Assembly: GCA_964020155.1 (NCBI GenBank)
Contig: OZ026547.1
Span: forward strand, 2,038,548-2,102,547
Length of the DNA stretch: 64,000 nucleotides
Direction: 5' to 3'
From: Chondrilla cf. caribensis
Lineage: Eukaryota > Porifera > Demospongiae > Chondrillida > Chondrillidae
Shown: in pieces, positions 1-9,652 of the stretch
Layout of the letters: each line of letters begins with the position of its first letter
How positions within the stretch are numbered: the stretch's first letter is position 1
Made by a program: the position numbers and the translations under genes
Notes under the pieces: generated by a model
What the model was told of the DNA's origin: nothing
The model's input: only the letters and a program-made list of their open reading frames with translations
Database searches by the model: none

Positions 1-340
1 GTCCTGAAACATTACTAGTACTGTACTCTGACCTGTTATGATCCTGAAGGTTCAATATGTGTATGTACATTACTGTATGTTCATTGTAGATGTATGAGGT
101 ACTGTACTGTAATGTGTGTACTTTATGTACTGCATGTATTCCCTCCGAATCGGATGGACATTTCAATATGTACTGTATGCTGATAACATAGAGTTTACAA
201 CTACAGTCAAGAATATTGCCACATATCATGAACTGGTAAGACCATGTGCAACACTGTTGAGAGTATCAGTACTGATATGGCATGTATAAAAGTGTACAGT
301 GGGAATGTACTTGTGAGCTGTAAGTAAATATGTATTATGA
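1..340. repeat. Dispersed repeat family R1, copy a (partial)
   Basis: The stretch from the first base matches the middle and end of a unit repeated at about 2.1, 3.3, 11.1, 27.3, 28-30.6 and 34.3-35.1 kb. Shared landmarks are the phrases cctgaaacattactagtact and acctgttatgatcctgaag. I see no coding potential. It is probably a non-autonomous dispersed element or a product of segmental duplication. Confidence 0.75.
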
Positions 341-519
341 TAATAATTCAATAAAATGAATTATGAATTTAATAATAATTACAGTATACTTACATAATAT
401 CACTGTGGAAAATAGCACAAAAATCGAAACTGTATGATGTGAGTTCATTTTGAAATACCACAAAAGAATTATGAGTTACATGCATGCAGATGATATAAAA
501 AATAACATAAATATAGTTA

Positions 520-568
<49 letters not shown>
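520..568. repeat. (AAT)n microsatellite
   Basis: A run of about 14-15 AAT/ATA trinucleotides lies in AT-rich DNA. The surrounding 340-600 stretch holds no other feature I can recognise. Confidence 0.95.
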
Positions 569-571
<3 letters not shown>

Positions 572-619
572 TAATACTAATTGTGATATTAAGACTACAT
601 GATCAAAGAATAAGGACAT

Positions 620-1302
620 TCAGTTAAACAGTACTTTAAGAGGAAATATTCCCCTCTCTAACAATATGAGGTTAGCAGGGTCCTCAAGGTTGATTGTGGT
701 TCCTCTTGATCTAGTACCCCGTAAACACATAATTGCAGATCTGATTAGGGAATAACTAATTGTGCATCTTATCCAACTCATGACTTTGTTGTAGGGTTGA
801 TCTCTCTTGTCTGCTATCATGCACGCAAGTCTCTTGTACATTAGCTCTGCTGTTTTGCCCATTCCTCAAGTTGCAGATAAAACGATTGGGGTGAAAGAGC
901 CGTGCTCCAGTTCTCTAACCCGCTGTTCGTACTTTCTTCTTTTTTCTCGTTCATGGGTGTTAAAGGCAGATGATGTCTGGCTGAGATTACTAGGAGCAAG
1001 CTGATTGAAAATCCTAACATCAAAATATTATGCTTCCTGTCGTCTTTGCCAAAAACCATGAGCCTTAATATCAAGCCTGGCTCCATCTTGTGTGTTGGCT
1101 GATCTACATGTAAAGGATTCACCAGAGAGGGACTGTAAATCTGGTTCAATCTCAACTTTTGAGCAGACCTCTCTCATTAACCTTGCTCCACGGTAAAAGC
1201 TTTTCCACATACACATTCCTTAAGGAAATTACTGAGTTGCCATCCATAACGTAACGCTAAGGCATCCCGGAAGGCACCTTTATGCAGTGAGAATCCATGC
1301 TC
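620..1302 (-). pseudogene. Degenerate transposon-associated ORF
   Basis: On the minus strand, three broken frames can be chained into one protein-like order. First comes a KGAFRDALALRYGW-like stretch at about 1220-1302. A block containing LQSLSGESF and SANTQDGARLDI follows at 1060-1160, then FDVRIFNQLAPSN, EREKRRKYEQRVRE and SFTPIVLSAT at 850-1020. Last is GMGKTAELMYKRLA with a C-terminal VMSWIRC/LIRSAIMCLRG block at 620-862. Frameshifts separate the blocks, and a TGA lies just before GMGK. From memory this resembles ORFs dispersed in high copy in cnidarian and sponge genomes and linked to mobile elements. The family name and activity are uncertain. The copy is dead and is abutted by a FReD fragment at about 1303. 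Confidence 0.6.
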
Positions 1303-1344
1303 ATTGAGGGGAAGAGAAGACAACCAGATTGGTCCGAGGAGATA

Positions 1345-1410
1345 AGAAATACGCCTACTACAACTTCTTTATGGTCGGGAATGCTGCTAGTAAGTACAAG
1401 TTACAGATTG
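1345..1410 (+). pseudogene. Sense-strand FReD internal fragment (type A)
   Basis: This short plus-strand piece encodes RGDKKYAYYNFFMVGNAASK followed by YKLQ, a framework segment otherwise seen only on the minus strand of type A genes. Immediately after it, the sequence from about 1411 (gctgagacccacttgtag) matches intron DNA found upstream of exon 2 in F4 (10397 onward). The junction therefore joins an inverted exon fragment to FReD intron sequence. It is a rearrangement scar and not a gene. Confidence 0.85.
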
Positions 1411-1439
1411 CTGAGACCCACTTGTAGCTTCATGTATTA

Positions 1440-1615
1440 GTTTCACAAGCACATACACACGTACTTACACCCACATGTACACTCAAACACACACATGCGT
1501 GTGCGAATACGCACTTGCACACCCACACACGGGCAATTACACCTCAACATACACACTTACACCCACCCATATACACATGCACATCCACACACATAAATAA
1601 ACACATGCACAACGC
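1440..1615. repeat. Degenerate CA/CACA-rich tract (FReD intron 1 type)
   Basis: Imperfect ACAC/TACACAC repeats resemble the CA-rich part of intron 1 in F4 at 10435-10590. This supports the view that the stretch between the fragment at 1345 and the signal exon at 1759 is the remains of a FReD intron. Confidence 0.8.
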
Positions 1616-1758
1616 ACATAATATCACGAATACATATGGCTCTACAAGTTGTACTGTACGTAGTTATGAGTCTCTACTTTAGAGGTGGAAACACATATGA
1701 AGTACTCTCATATGTAGTGTACTATAAAACTTGTATATTGGGTGTGTGTTGTACTCAC

Positions 1759-1828
1759 ATTGTCCATATGCTGTAGTAGCTAGTAGAAGTATGGCAATAG
1801 TTGTTGATCCACAACTAAAGTTGATCAT
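1759..1828 (-). pseudogene. F1: orphan FReD signal-peptide exon
   Basis: This is a 70-nt exon reading ATG to CAA-T before a GTGAGTAC donor. It encodes the same 23-residue leader as the complete genes, starting MINFS, with a hydrophobic IAILLLATTAY core and ending in GQ. No FReD exon follows on the minus strand between here and base 1; an inverted FReD fragment lies there instead. The leader itself is intact and its promoter is present, so it may be transcribed into a non-coding or truncated product. I call it an orphan exon left by rearrangement. Confidence 0.85.
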
Positions 1829-1921
1829 GTTCTTGTTCCTGAGCTGAAACGTTCTCTGTAGTCAGTGTTCTCTTTCTCCTTGATCTCTCTTACTTGTTGT
1901 TTCTGTGTGTTGAGTGGTGTT

Positions 1922-1929
1922 CTTTTATA
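1922..1929 (-). promoter_or_regulatory. TATA box of F1
   Basis: TATAAAAG on the minus strand lies about 95 nt upstream of the signal-exon ATG. It is followed by a conserved leader of roughly 90 nt shared with all intact FReD genes. Confidence 0.8.
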
Positions 1930-2044
1930 GCATTGGTTAGTGGGTGTGTACATGTGGGAGTTGTGTTGTGACAATTTCTCCATTGCCATGGCAATATAAT
2001 GATGCCACCACATTATGAAATTTTCAATGCTTTCATCACATCCT

Positions 2045-2520
2045 TAACACAATAGAAGGATATGTATGTTCCTCAATGATATGTTCGTGTCTGTTCCATT
2101 AGTATCATTGGATTGTGTATGTCATTTGATCTCCTTGTGTGAGTCCAGTCCTGAAACATTACTAGTACTGTACTCTGACCTGTTATGATCCTGAAGTTTC
2201 AATATGTGTATGTACATTACTGTATGTCCATTGTACCTGTATGAGGTACTGTACTGTAATGTGTGTACTTTATGTACTGCATGTAGTGGTGGTGTGTGTG
2301 GAAACAGTATTGTTATATGCTGCATTGTGTCACCACCATGTCCTCCCCAGGATCCAAGTGACACATATCAGCACAGCTAAACATGCATGTACACCCTCTG
2401 AAGGTGATGCATACCTCATAGCGACCAAGGATGGGATGTTTGTACCTCACTACCATGGCCTATACATATATGTATCCTGGTTGAAGGAAACATCAAAGGA
2501 ACCGACTTAAGTACATTTCC
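2045..2520. repeat. Dispersed repeat R1, copy b
   Basis: A long copy of the R1 unit runs from the tgatctccttgtgtgagtcc region through accatggcctatacata. The short ORFs in it differ between copies and look incidental. Confidence 0.75.
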
Positions 2521-2532
2521 CTTGTACTAGCT

Positions 2533-2628
2533 CAGAACGGATGAAGTTGATACACTTTGCGACAAATCCTGATTAAGTTGATACACTCTTCGACAAATCC
2601 TGATTAAGTTGATACACTCTTTGACAAA
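2533..2628. repeat. Tandem repeat, about 31-bp unit, three copies
   Basis: The unit contains gttgatacactcttcgacaa and is repeated three times with few changes. Confidence 0.85.
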
Positions 2629-2654
2629 ATGTAATTAGTTCTGAGTTGCCAGGA

Positions 2655-2806
2655 TACATAATAGATAAATCCCTCCTTGGGTTGGTACATGGGAAATTGT
2701 ACTCATTGCAAAGACTGATTGACCTCGGGCTGCGTCCTCGGTCAATCAGTCTTTGCAATGAGTACATTTCCCATGTACCAACCCAAGGAGGGATTTATCT
2801 ACTACA
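2655..2806. mobile_element. Palindromic MITE/foldback element
   Basis: Two arms of about 60-70 bp are almost perfect reverse complements. They flank a short centre containing ctcgggctgcgtcctcgg. An element of the same plan, with the same kind of centre but different arms, is at 6722-6876. The DNA could form a long hairpin, and short ORFs in it are artefacts of the symmetry. Confidence 0.85.
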
Positions 2807-2934
2807 TGTACACCTATACATATCAGCACTAATGCTATTATCGTAGAGGCTCGCATCTATGACAAAGAATCTAAAACAGCAATCTTGAATTATTCTTAGA
2901 ACATTAATTTGGATGATTTTGGAAGTTTCATTGG

Positions 2935-3125
2935 AACTCAACCTGCTCAAAGAGAAAGGAGAAAAGTGAAAAAACGGCAACTGCGGGACTCGAATCCAGG
3001 GTGTCTGACTGTAGCCGCCACAACCACCGAGCCACGAAGCCACCACAGCAACCAGCCCTCTCAATTCTCCTTTCATACTGCACCGGTGGTACTGCTAAGC
3101 TGCAGTCTCACACTGGCGAGACCAC
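2935..3125 (-). mobile_element. tRNA-derived SINE candidate
   Basis: On the minus strand an A-box-like TGGCTCGGTGG (3024-3034) is followed about 30 nt later by a B-box-like GGATTCGAGTCCC (2983-2996). This is the spacing of an internal RNA polymerase III promoter in a tRNA-like head. A T/A-rich tail follows downstream. Local GC is higher than the surroundings. The anticodon region does not fold convincingly as a tRNA, so I prefer a SINE to a functional tRNA gene. Confidence 0.55.
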
Positions 3126-3139
3126 ACAACTGTGTGGAT

Positions 3140-3225
3140 TAAAACGCGGTGATATTTACTAATTGTGTTAATTAATTTATCTAAATGAAGATAATTAACA
3201 CAATAAGTAAATTAATTTTGATGAC
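3140..3225. repeat. AT-rich inverted repeat
   Basis: ttactaattgtgttaatta is mirrored by taattaacacaataagtaa about 25 bp later, giving a potential hairpin. Function is unknown. Confidence 0.6.
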
Positions 3226-3244
3226 AATAACTTAGATTTTCTCA

Positions 3245-3780
3245 TTTATTTGTTATTGACTCCAATTTTGTACACAAGCCAGCAGTTGTTAATTAGCCTT
3301 CTACGGAGGCCATCCATTGTTAATTGGGGGAGCCATAGTGTGTTCTTGCCTGTTCCATTAGTATCATTCGATTGTGTATGTCATCCGATCTCCTTGTGTG
3401 AGCCCAGTCCTGAAACATTACTGGTATTGAATTCTGACATACTATTATCCTAAAGTTTCAATACATGTGTGTGTGTGTTGTTATGCTACATTGTGTAACT
3501 ACCATGGCCTTCCCAGGGTCCAAGTGGCACATATCAGCACAGCTAAACATTTGTGTACATGTTCTAAGGGTGATGTATACCTTGTTACCATGGCCTATGT
3601 ATATATGTGTACACTAGTCCTACACATATCAATACTTACTGTATGCTGATATCATAGAGGTTTACATCTATGGTCAATTTGTACATGGCTACATACATGA
3701 ACTGGTAAAACCAGGTAAAACATTTTTGAGAGTATCAGTACTGCATGATAATATGATGTGTATAAAATTCAACCATGTAA
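3245..3780. repeat. Dispersed repeat R1, copy c
   Basis: A diverged R1 copy begins near attgactccaattttgtacac and continues through the atggcctatgtatatatg and tcatgaactggtaa-like segments. From 3780 to about 4085 I see nothing recognisable except one or two degenerate units of the 17-bp minisatellite near 3955. Confidence 0.7.
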
Positions 3781-4099
3781 GTCAAACACGTAGTAATCAT
3801 GACATTGAATAATTTGAGAGGTATTTTGACCATGTTGGTTATTATCAATTACAAATTAGAATGCTTGTTCTGCTCAAAATATTTCTGTTGTACACCTACA
3901 ACTACAGTGTAACTTGCCTAGCAAGTACCTGGGTCAGTACAGATTAGTATATACTTCTGGTTAGTGAGTACACTTCATTCAGTCCCTAGCCTGTGTGAAC
4001 ATTTATGCTAAACAATGAATTGATATCATCGAGGAAGATAATGTATGAAATTTATTAAAATTGTATAACAATGAATGAGTGTTTCTATGGACTGTGTTC

Positions 4100-4345
4100 T
4101 GACTAGTCTGTAGCTCTAAGTTTCATTCCAGCAAACCTCAGTGAGTGAGTATATATGTGGTGAATTTTTACCAAAGGGCATCCTCTTCTTCTCCTGGTGT
4201 TGTGTCATGCTAGTAGATGCCATTCAGTTGTGAAGACATGCAGGAGTTGTACCACCATCCTCCTTTATAGCCTTGTGCAGAGATACAACCAGCATACAAT
4301 TGTCTCTGTCATGTGTGTGCCATTCAATTGATCTCAATGTTATGT
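4100..4345 (-). pseudogene. FReD 3'-end fragment
   Basis: On the minus strand this piece resembles the last 80 or so codons of a FReD exon: the DRDN region, the Cys-rich pocket segment, QLNGIY-like and SLKFAEMKL-like tail. It carries substitutions, small indels and stop codons, and runs into a (CA)n tract where the rest of the domain should be. Homologous remnants sit before the type B gene F6 (19020-19190) and at 59640-59830. It appears to be an ancient dead copy duplicated with its neighbours. Confidence 0.75.
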
Positions 4346-4349
4346 CGAC

Positions 4350-4500
<151 letters not shown>

Positions 4501-4833
4501 ATACATTACATCATGTATGCTGTAGTGAGTTTCTGCTTTGGAAATGGAAACACGTGTGAAGTACTCTCATATGTAGTGAATTCCTGCAAGTATTATAATA
4601 AGTAAAATGTATTATTGGTGTGTGTTGTGGCATGTAATATTTTATGTTCACAATTACTTCCTGCAATGAATCTCATTAAATTCATACATCACAATTAATG
4701 GTTAGATCATAACACATACAGTAAATATAAGCCAACCTACCTAATGTTAGTGTATGTGTAGAGTTAGTTATAGTGTGTGTTTCCATTAATCCTATGATTG
4801 CACATAGTGTGTTTATGACCATTGGATGTTGTG

Positions 4834-5829
4834 TTAGTAGTGGAAACGCAACTTCATTCGAGCAAACCTGAGGGAGAGCCAGTTATTGTTGAAAGTATAC
4901 CAATTAACACCTTTATGGTAGACTATTGCACCATTGAGATAGCGTCCATTGAGGTTAGCGTAGTAGCAATTGTTGAACCATCCTGCCCCTCCGTATCTGA
5001 CAGCACAGTTCCCAGCATTGTTGTCATTGTCTCTGTCTTTAGTAGTAAAGGGTCTACCATTAACATTATACCCAGCTATCATAGAATCTCCAGCAGTTCC
5101 TGTATAACCTGCTATGTTTAGTCTGTAGTTTGTTCCACTGTTGCCAATAGAGAAGAAGGAATATTGTGCATATTTGTAGTTCCCTTCAAAATCAGCTAAA
5201 TCAACTCTTAGTTCTGTCCTCGGACTTCTTGTAGTGAGACAGTGGATTTTCTCCAAGCCAAGCCAATGTTCACCCTTCAGCTGTCCAAACCCTGCTACGT
5301 AGTCTGCCCAGTTCCTGTAGAAATCCACAGATCCATCCATTCTTGACTGGAAGACAGTCCACCCTCCATTCTTCATATCACAGAACACATTAAACGGTTT
5401 TCCACATCCAGGATCAATAGTGTAGACTCCATCTTTCCTGTACCCATTCAGATAGGCCTCTCTACAGTCACGAGGTGTAGGGTCAGGACCTGTAGAATTA
5501 CAACAATGTGTTGTGTAAGGACAAAATTATATCAATAAATAAACTGGAAAAACAAGTACAGTAATTTGAGTTTAAAAACTCGTGGGGCTAGCTGCCACCC
5601 CCCGCACTTGAATTACTTGGACGTAAATATCTACAACATTGTAGTTACTGTAGTTATGAGTCTCTGCTTTGGAGTTGTGAAGTACTCTCATATGTAGTGA
5701 GTTCCTACAAGTATCGTACTATAATACATGTATTCTGAGTGTGTGTTGTACTCACATTGTCCATAATTATGCTGTAGTAGCTAGCAGAAGTATGGCAATA
5801 GTTGTTGATCTGCGACTAAAATTGATCAT
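4834..5829 (-). pseudogene. F2: type B FReD gene with disrupted signal exon
   Basis: Exon 2 (4834-5489) is fully open. A linker with PRDCREAYLNG leads to DGVYTIDPGC, then FCDMKNGGWTVFQSRMDGS, LGLEKIHCLTT, LRVDLADFEG, the DRDND calcium-site motif, NCAVRYGGAGWFNNC and LNGRYLNG, ending KLRFHY. FReD domains of this kind are secreted lectins or recognition proteins. Exon 1 (5756-5829) is 74 nt instead of 70. A 4-nt insertion near the end of the leader creates an in-frame TAA after LLLATTA, before the splice donor, so the standard transcript would give only a leader peptide. The domain itself shows no decay, so the loss is recent, an allele, or bypassed by another start or donor. Upstream is an intact TATA box. 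Confidence 0.85.
5525..5630. mobile_element. MITE relic in F2 intron
   Basis: The stretch around aacaagtaatttgagtttaaaaactcgtggggct matches one end of the element nested at about 47.98-48.05 kb. It recurs in the same intron of F6 (20335-20412), so it predates the F2/F6 duplication. Confidence 0.65.
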
Positions 5830-5922
5830 GTTCTTGTTCCTGAGCTGTAAAATTCTCTGTAGTCAGTGTTCTCTTTCTCCTTGATCTCTCTTACTTGTTG
5901 TTTCTGTGAGTTGAGTGGTGTT

Positions 5923-5930
5923 CTTTTATA
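5923..5930 (-). promoter_or_regulatory. TATA box of F2
   Basis: TATAAAAG lies about 94 nt upstream of the ATG, within the conserved promoter block. Confidence 0.8.
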
Positions 5931-6129
5931 GTATTGGTTGGTGGGTGTGTACATGTGGGAGTTGTGTTGTCATGACAGTATGTCGGTTGTCATGGTAATA
6001 TCATCACACCATCGTAACATCATCGGTCATGAGATGTTTACAGACTTTCACAGTTTAGGTTTTTCAAGTAGTTTTGTCTTGCACATATTAGAGTACATAT
6101 TAGTATATGTATCCCGATTGGTGATATTG

Positions 6130-6215
6130 TCACTTAAGATCAAAGGGACCGACTGGAGTACATTCGCGATGTACTGGGGTACAACACTGACCTTATTAGT
6201 GATGTACCCCGGTTT
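6130..6215. repeat. Short inverted repeat around gatgtactggggtac
   Basis: Two inverted segments containing gatgtaccccgg and its complement sit near the start of a composite repetitive stretch (6130-6876) placed between F2 and F3. Confidence 0.5.
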
Positions 6216-6354
6216 TTAAGTGACTGGTATTAATTAATCAACACCCATTGTTATGTGCCCATTGTGTATTCTCGGCTGGAGCCATTCTTCGACGTTCTCA
6301 ACGGGGATTTAAAAAGGTTGTTTCTCGGATTTCCTATTAGAAGAAGCCATAACC

Positions 6355-6600
6355 GTTGCTTCGTTCGTTCGGAAAGTATCCTAAGCCTCGTTGGTTCGGC
6401 AAGTTTCCTCGTTCGTTCGGTAAATACTCTGAAACTCGTTGGTTCGGCAAGTTTCTTTGTTCGTTCGGTAAATACTCTGAAACTCGTTGGTTCGATGAGT
6501 TTCTTGGTTCGCTCGGTAAATATTCCAAGGCTCGTGGATTCGGCCATTTTCCTCGTTCGTTCGATAAGTGTCCTGACGCTCGTTGGTTCGGGAAGTACGG
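6355..6600. repeat. 48-bp tandem repeat, about five units
   Basis: Units of 48 bp, a multiple of three, share the phrase cgttcggtaaatactctgaa and diverge slightly. Because the unit is a multiple of three and poor in stops, several frames on both strands stay open. Examples are a plus frame repeating RSFGKYSETRWFGK and a minus frame repeating EPTSFRVFTERTKKLA. I have no evidence for coding. GC is higher than the flanks. Confidence 0.85.
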
Positions 6601-6721
6601 GCGGCCAAGAAGTCATCTGAATTGGTTGATAGCCACTTCCAGCTCTTTGAGAAAATCGTCTTTTTCGATGTCGTGAACGAAATCCATCTCCGCTACTCGT
6701 AATCGTGCTATCGAACGGGAT

Positions 6722-6876
6722 ACATAATAGTTGTACCCCGCTTTTGGTCGGTACATGGGAATGCACTGAGCCGATATCAGTTAATTAACCTCGGGCTGCG
6801 CCCTCGGTTAATTAACTGATATCCGCTCAGTACATTTCCCATGTACCGACCAAAAGCGGGGTACAACTATTACATG
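6722..6876. mobile_element. Palindromic MITE/foldback element
   Basis: Arms of about 60 bp are nearly perfect reverse complements around a centre with cctcgggctgcgccctcgg. It is related in plan to the element at 2655-2806. From 6880 to 7440 lies FReD flanking DNA also present at 20900-21590. Confidence 0.85.
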
Positions 6877-7440
6877 TAGTTTAGTAATGTTTACAATAAC
6901 ATCACTTGTGGTGTGTCAGACTTCTTAATGTGTTTATGTCTCCTCTAATGTTGTCATTGTATTTTGTATAGTTTCTGTTTGTGTGAGTGGAGTCTTGTAA
7001 CATTCCAAATTCTGTACCTTCCATCTCCTAAACAGTATGTACGTATGTAAAGTAATAGTACATGTATTCACTGTACATGTATGAGTACTGTAATGTATGA
7101 CATTGTACTTCATGTACTGTAGTGGTTGTGTGTGTGGAAACAGGGTTTGTGTGAAGTGTATCATTGCTATGACAATGGTAATTTATGATGTTCGATGATT
7201 TATAAATGTTTGCTTCCCAGTCTAAATGATATTCATATCCTTCCACCTACTCACATGCACAAACTCATGAAGGGAACATACACACCATTCATATAAGAAA
7301 ACTACACATTTAACAGTTGGTATATTAGTACATGTTAATGGTATAATTATGTTCTCATGACTTATTGTATTACTCCATCCACACTTAGTATCATTTAATG
7401 TTTTATTGTAATTCTTCACACCGGGATTGTTGCTCTTGTG

Positions 7441-8319
7441 TTAGTCACGAGGTCGTAGCTTCATTTCAGTGAACTTCATGGCATTCTGTTTTCCATGAGC
7501 TAGAGGATACCAATACATAGTCCCCCAACTGCTTGTGCCCGAACGATACCGACCGTTGAGGTTGGAATATTGGCAAGACTTGTACCACCATGCTCCATAA
7601 TTATTGTCACTACTGGTGGCACAGTTATAAACCCACTTATCATTGTCTCTATCTTTAGTGGTAAACTGCATGCCATTATGATAGGTTAGCCTATCCTGGA
7701 CAGTACTGGTCCAGTTGTGGTATCCTACATCTAACATGTAGTTAGTACTAGGACCATTGACGTTGAAGAAATCATAGTGAGCATGTCTGTAGTTCCCAAA
7801 GAAATCGGCTAAATCAATTCTCAGTTCTGTTCTCGGTGCTGCTGAGGTCAAGCAGTGTATATGGTTGAGTCCAAGCCAGAATTCTCTCTTGAGGTTCCCA
7901 AATCCAGCGACGTAGTCTGCCCATCCTCTGTAGAAATCCTCAGATCCGTCTCTTCTTCTCTGGAAGACAGTCCACCCTCCATTCTTCATATCACAGAAGA
8001 CCTTAAACGGTTTTCCACATCCAGGGTCAATAGTGTAGACTCCATCTTGTCTACATCCTCTTTGATAGGCCTCTCTGCATTCTTTAACAGGTGTCGATGG
8101 ACCTGTGTAAGTACATCCAGTACATATGTAGGATAGAGTAGTCACTATCTACAAGGTCCTACACATTTCATGTAATACTACTATACCAATGTGTAATAAT
8201 CCAGTCATTGAAATGCATTCTGTATGTAATTGAGTTCAGTTGTACTCACATTGTCCATATGCTGTAGTAGCTAATAGAAGTATGGCAATAATTGTTGATC
8301 CACGACTAAAGTTGATCAT
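7441..8319 (-). CDS. F3: type C fibrinogen-related secreted protein
   Basis: Two exons: 8250-8319 (70 nt, leader starting MINFS) and 7441-8102, joined at a GTGAGTAC donor and a TTACACAG acceptor that rebuild a Cys codon. The mature protein starts with a CPSTPVKECREAYQRGC linker. The FReD domain of about 215 residues follows: DGVYTIDPGCGKPF, FCDMKNGGWTVFQRRRDGS, WLGLNHIHCLTS, ELRIDLADFFG. A type C insert has HNWTSTVQDRLTYHNG in place of the GYSGTAGDS loop. Then come KDRDND (calcium site), NCAT, GAWWYKSCQYSNLNGRY and the tail KLRPRD. All landmark cysteines are present and no stop is seen. It is expected to be secreted and to bind carbohydrate or acetylated ligands by family analogy; the ligand is unknown. 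Confidence 0.9.
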
Positions 8320-8412
8320 GTTCTTGTTCCTGAGCTGTAACGTTCTCTGTAGTCAGTGTTCTCTTTCTCCTTGATCTCTCTTACTTGTTGTTTCTGTGTG
8401 TTGAATGGTGTT

Positions 8413-8420
8413 CTTTTATA
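8413..8420 (-). promoter_or_regulatory. TATA box of F3
   Basis: TATAAAAG about 94 nt upstream of the ATG, in the conserved FReD promoter block. The sequence from 8460 to about 9060 is upstream flank also found at 22740-23290 and in part at 42780-43060. I see no gene in it. Confidence 0.8.
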
Positions 8421-9074
8421 GCATTGGTTAGTGGGTGTGTACATGTGGGAGTCGTGTTACCATGACAATATGGTGGTTACCTTGGTAACACACCTGATGT
8501 CTTACCATTCTTTCTGAAATAATAACAAGTGGTGTGTGTTGTGTTTTCAGAAGGTGAATTTTATTGTATTCTTGTGTCTCCAGTGATTATTTGTAGGTTG
8601 AAGGTTCTATAAACAATTTCATATTAATGGATGCTAATAGATATTTTTCAATGAAGAAGTTGAGTGCCTTCAATCTCAAGCAAAATTGGAAGAATTGTTA
8701 TTCTTGTGGTGTAGTGACCCTGTCTGTCTGTCTAGTTCCATTAGAACTTGTAATGTACACAAAGCATGTTTACTTATAATGTTGTTGATGTGTTCGCCAT
8801 ACTTCTACTAGCGAGGAGATCCGTACATGTACTGTTTGGTATTTGTTAGCATTGTAGACTCCAAATTGTATTATTGATCTCCAAGTGGAATTTGCCTATT
8901 CTATTATTGTCTTGTGTATTGTGGTACATACAGTATGAATGTATGTGGTGTGTGTGGAGACTGTGTTTATTTAAACTCTAATGGGGAATTTTGAGGTTAT
9001 TTGGTGTGTTATGCAGATATATAATTGGACTCAACAATTATTATCTTGTGCTCAAGTCGTGTATTACATTTACG

Positions 9075-9290
9075 TACGCGTATACTGTACACTTCGTTGT
9101 ACATGAGATCTGTACATACTGTACAGTGTATACTGTGTTGTACATGAAATCTGTACATGCTATACAGTGTATACTGTGTTGTACATGAAATCTGTACATG
9201 CTATACAGTGTATACTGTATTGCACATGAGGTCTGTGCATACCGTACAGTGTATTGTGGTGTACAGTACAGTGTATATGTGAAATTTACA
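9075..9290. repeat. TGTACAGTATGTACA-type minisatellite (about 39-bp unit)
   Basis: About five imperfect units contain tgttgtacatgagatctgta and catactgtacagtgtatac. The same array follows USO1 exon 10 copies elsewhere and lies 3' of type A FReD genes. Here no exon 10 precedes it. Confidence 0.85.
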
Positions 9291-9652
9291 TACCTACAGT
9301 ATAGCATTATATATGTGTTCATATGTGTGATCTCTACAGGTTTAAATGCATGTGCTGTATACACATGGACTGTTATGATTTAGTACATCGCTGATGATCT
9401 ATAATTAAATATGTAGCATGATATGATTTCAATGACATAAAATATTACTCATTCACGATTCAATAATTTCAATTGATAAATTCATTTGATCCCAAGAATA
9501 GGCAGAAAACAGCTAGTGAACACTCATGCTGAACAATGAATTGATATCATTGAGAAAGATAATGTATGAAACAGTATAATAATGAATGAGGATATTGCTC
9601 TAGTGGTGTACAATGAGTGTTTCCATGGTAACATAGTAGTACTGTGTTCTGA

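Noticed and set aside
2983..3034. A functional tRNA gene
   Set aside because: The A- and B-box-like motifs are present, but I could not form convincing acceptor and anticodon stems; a SINE head fits better.
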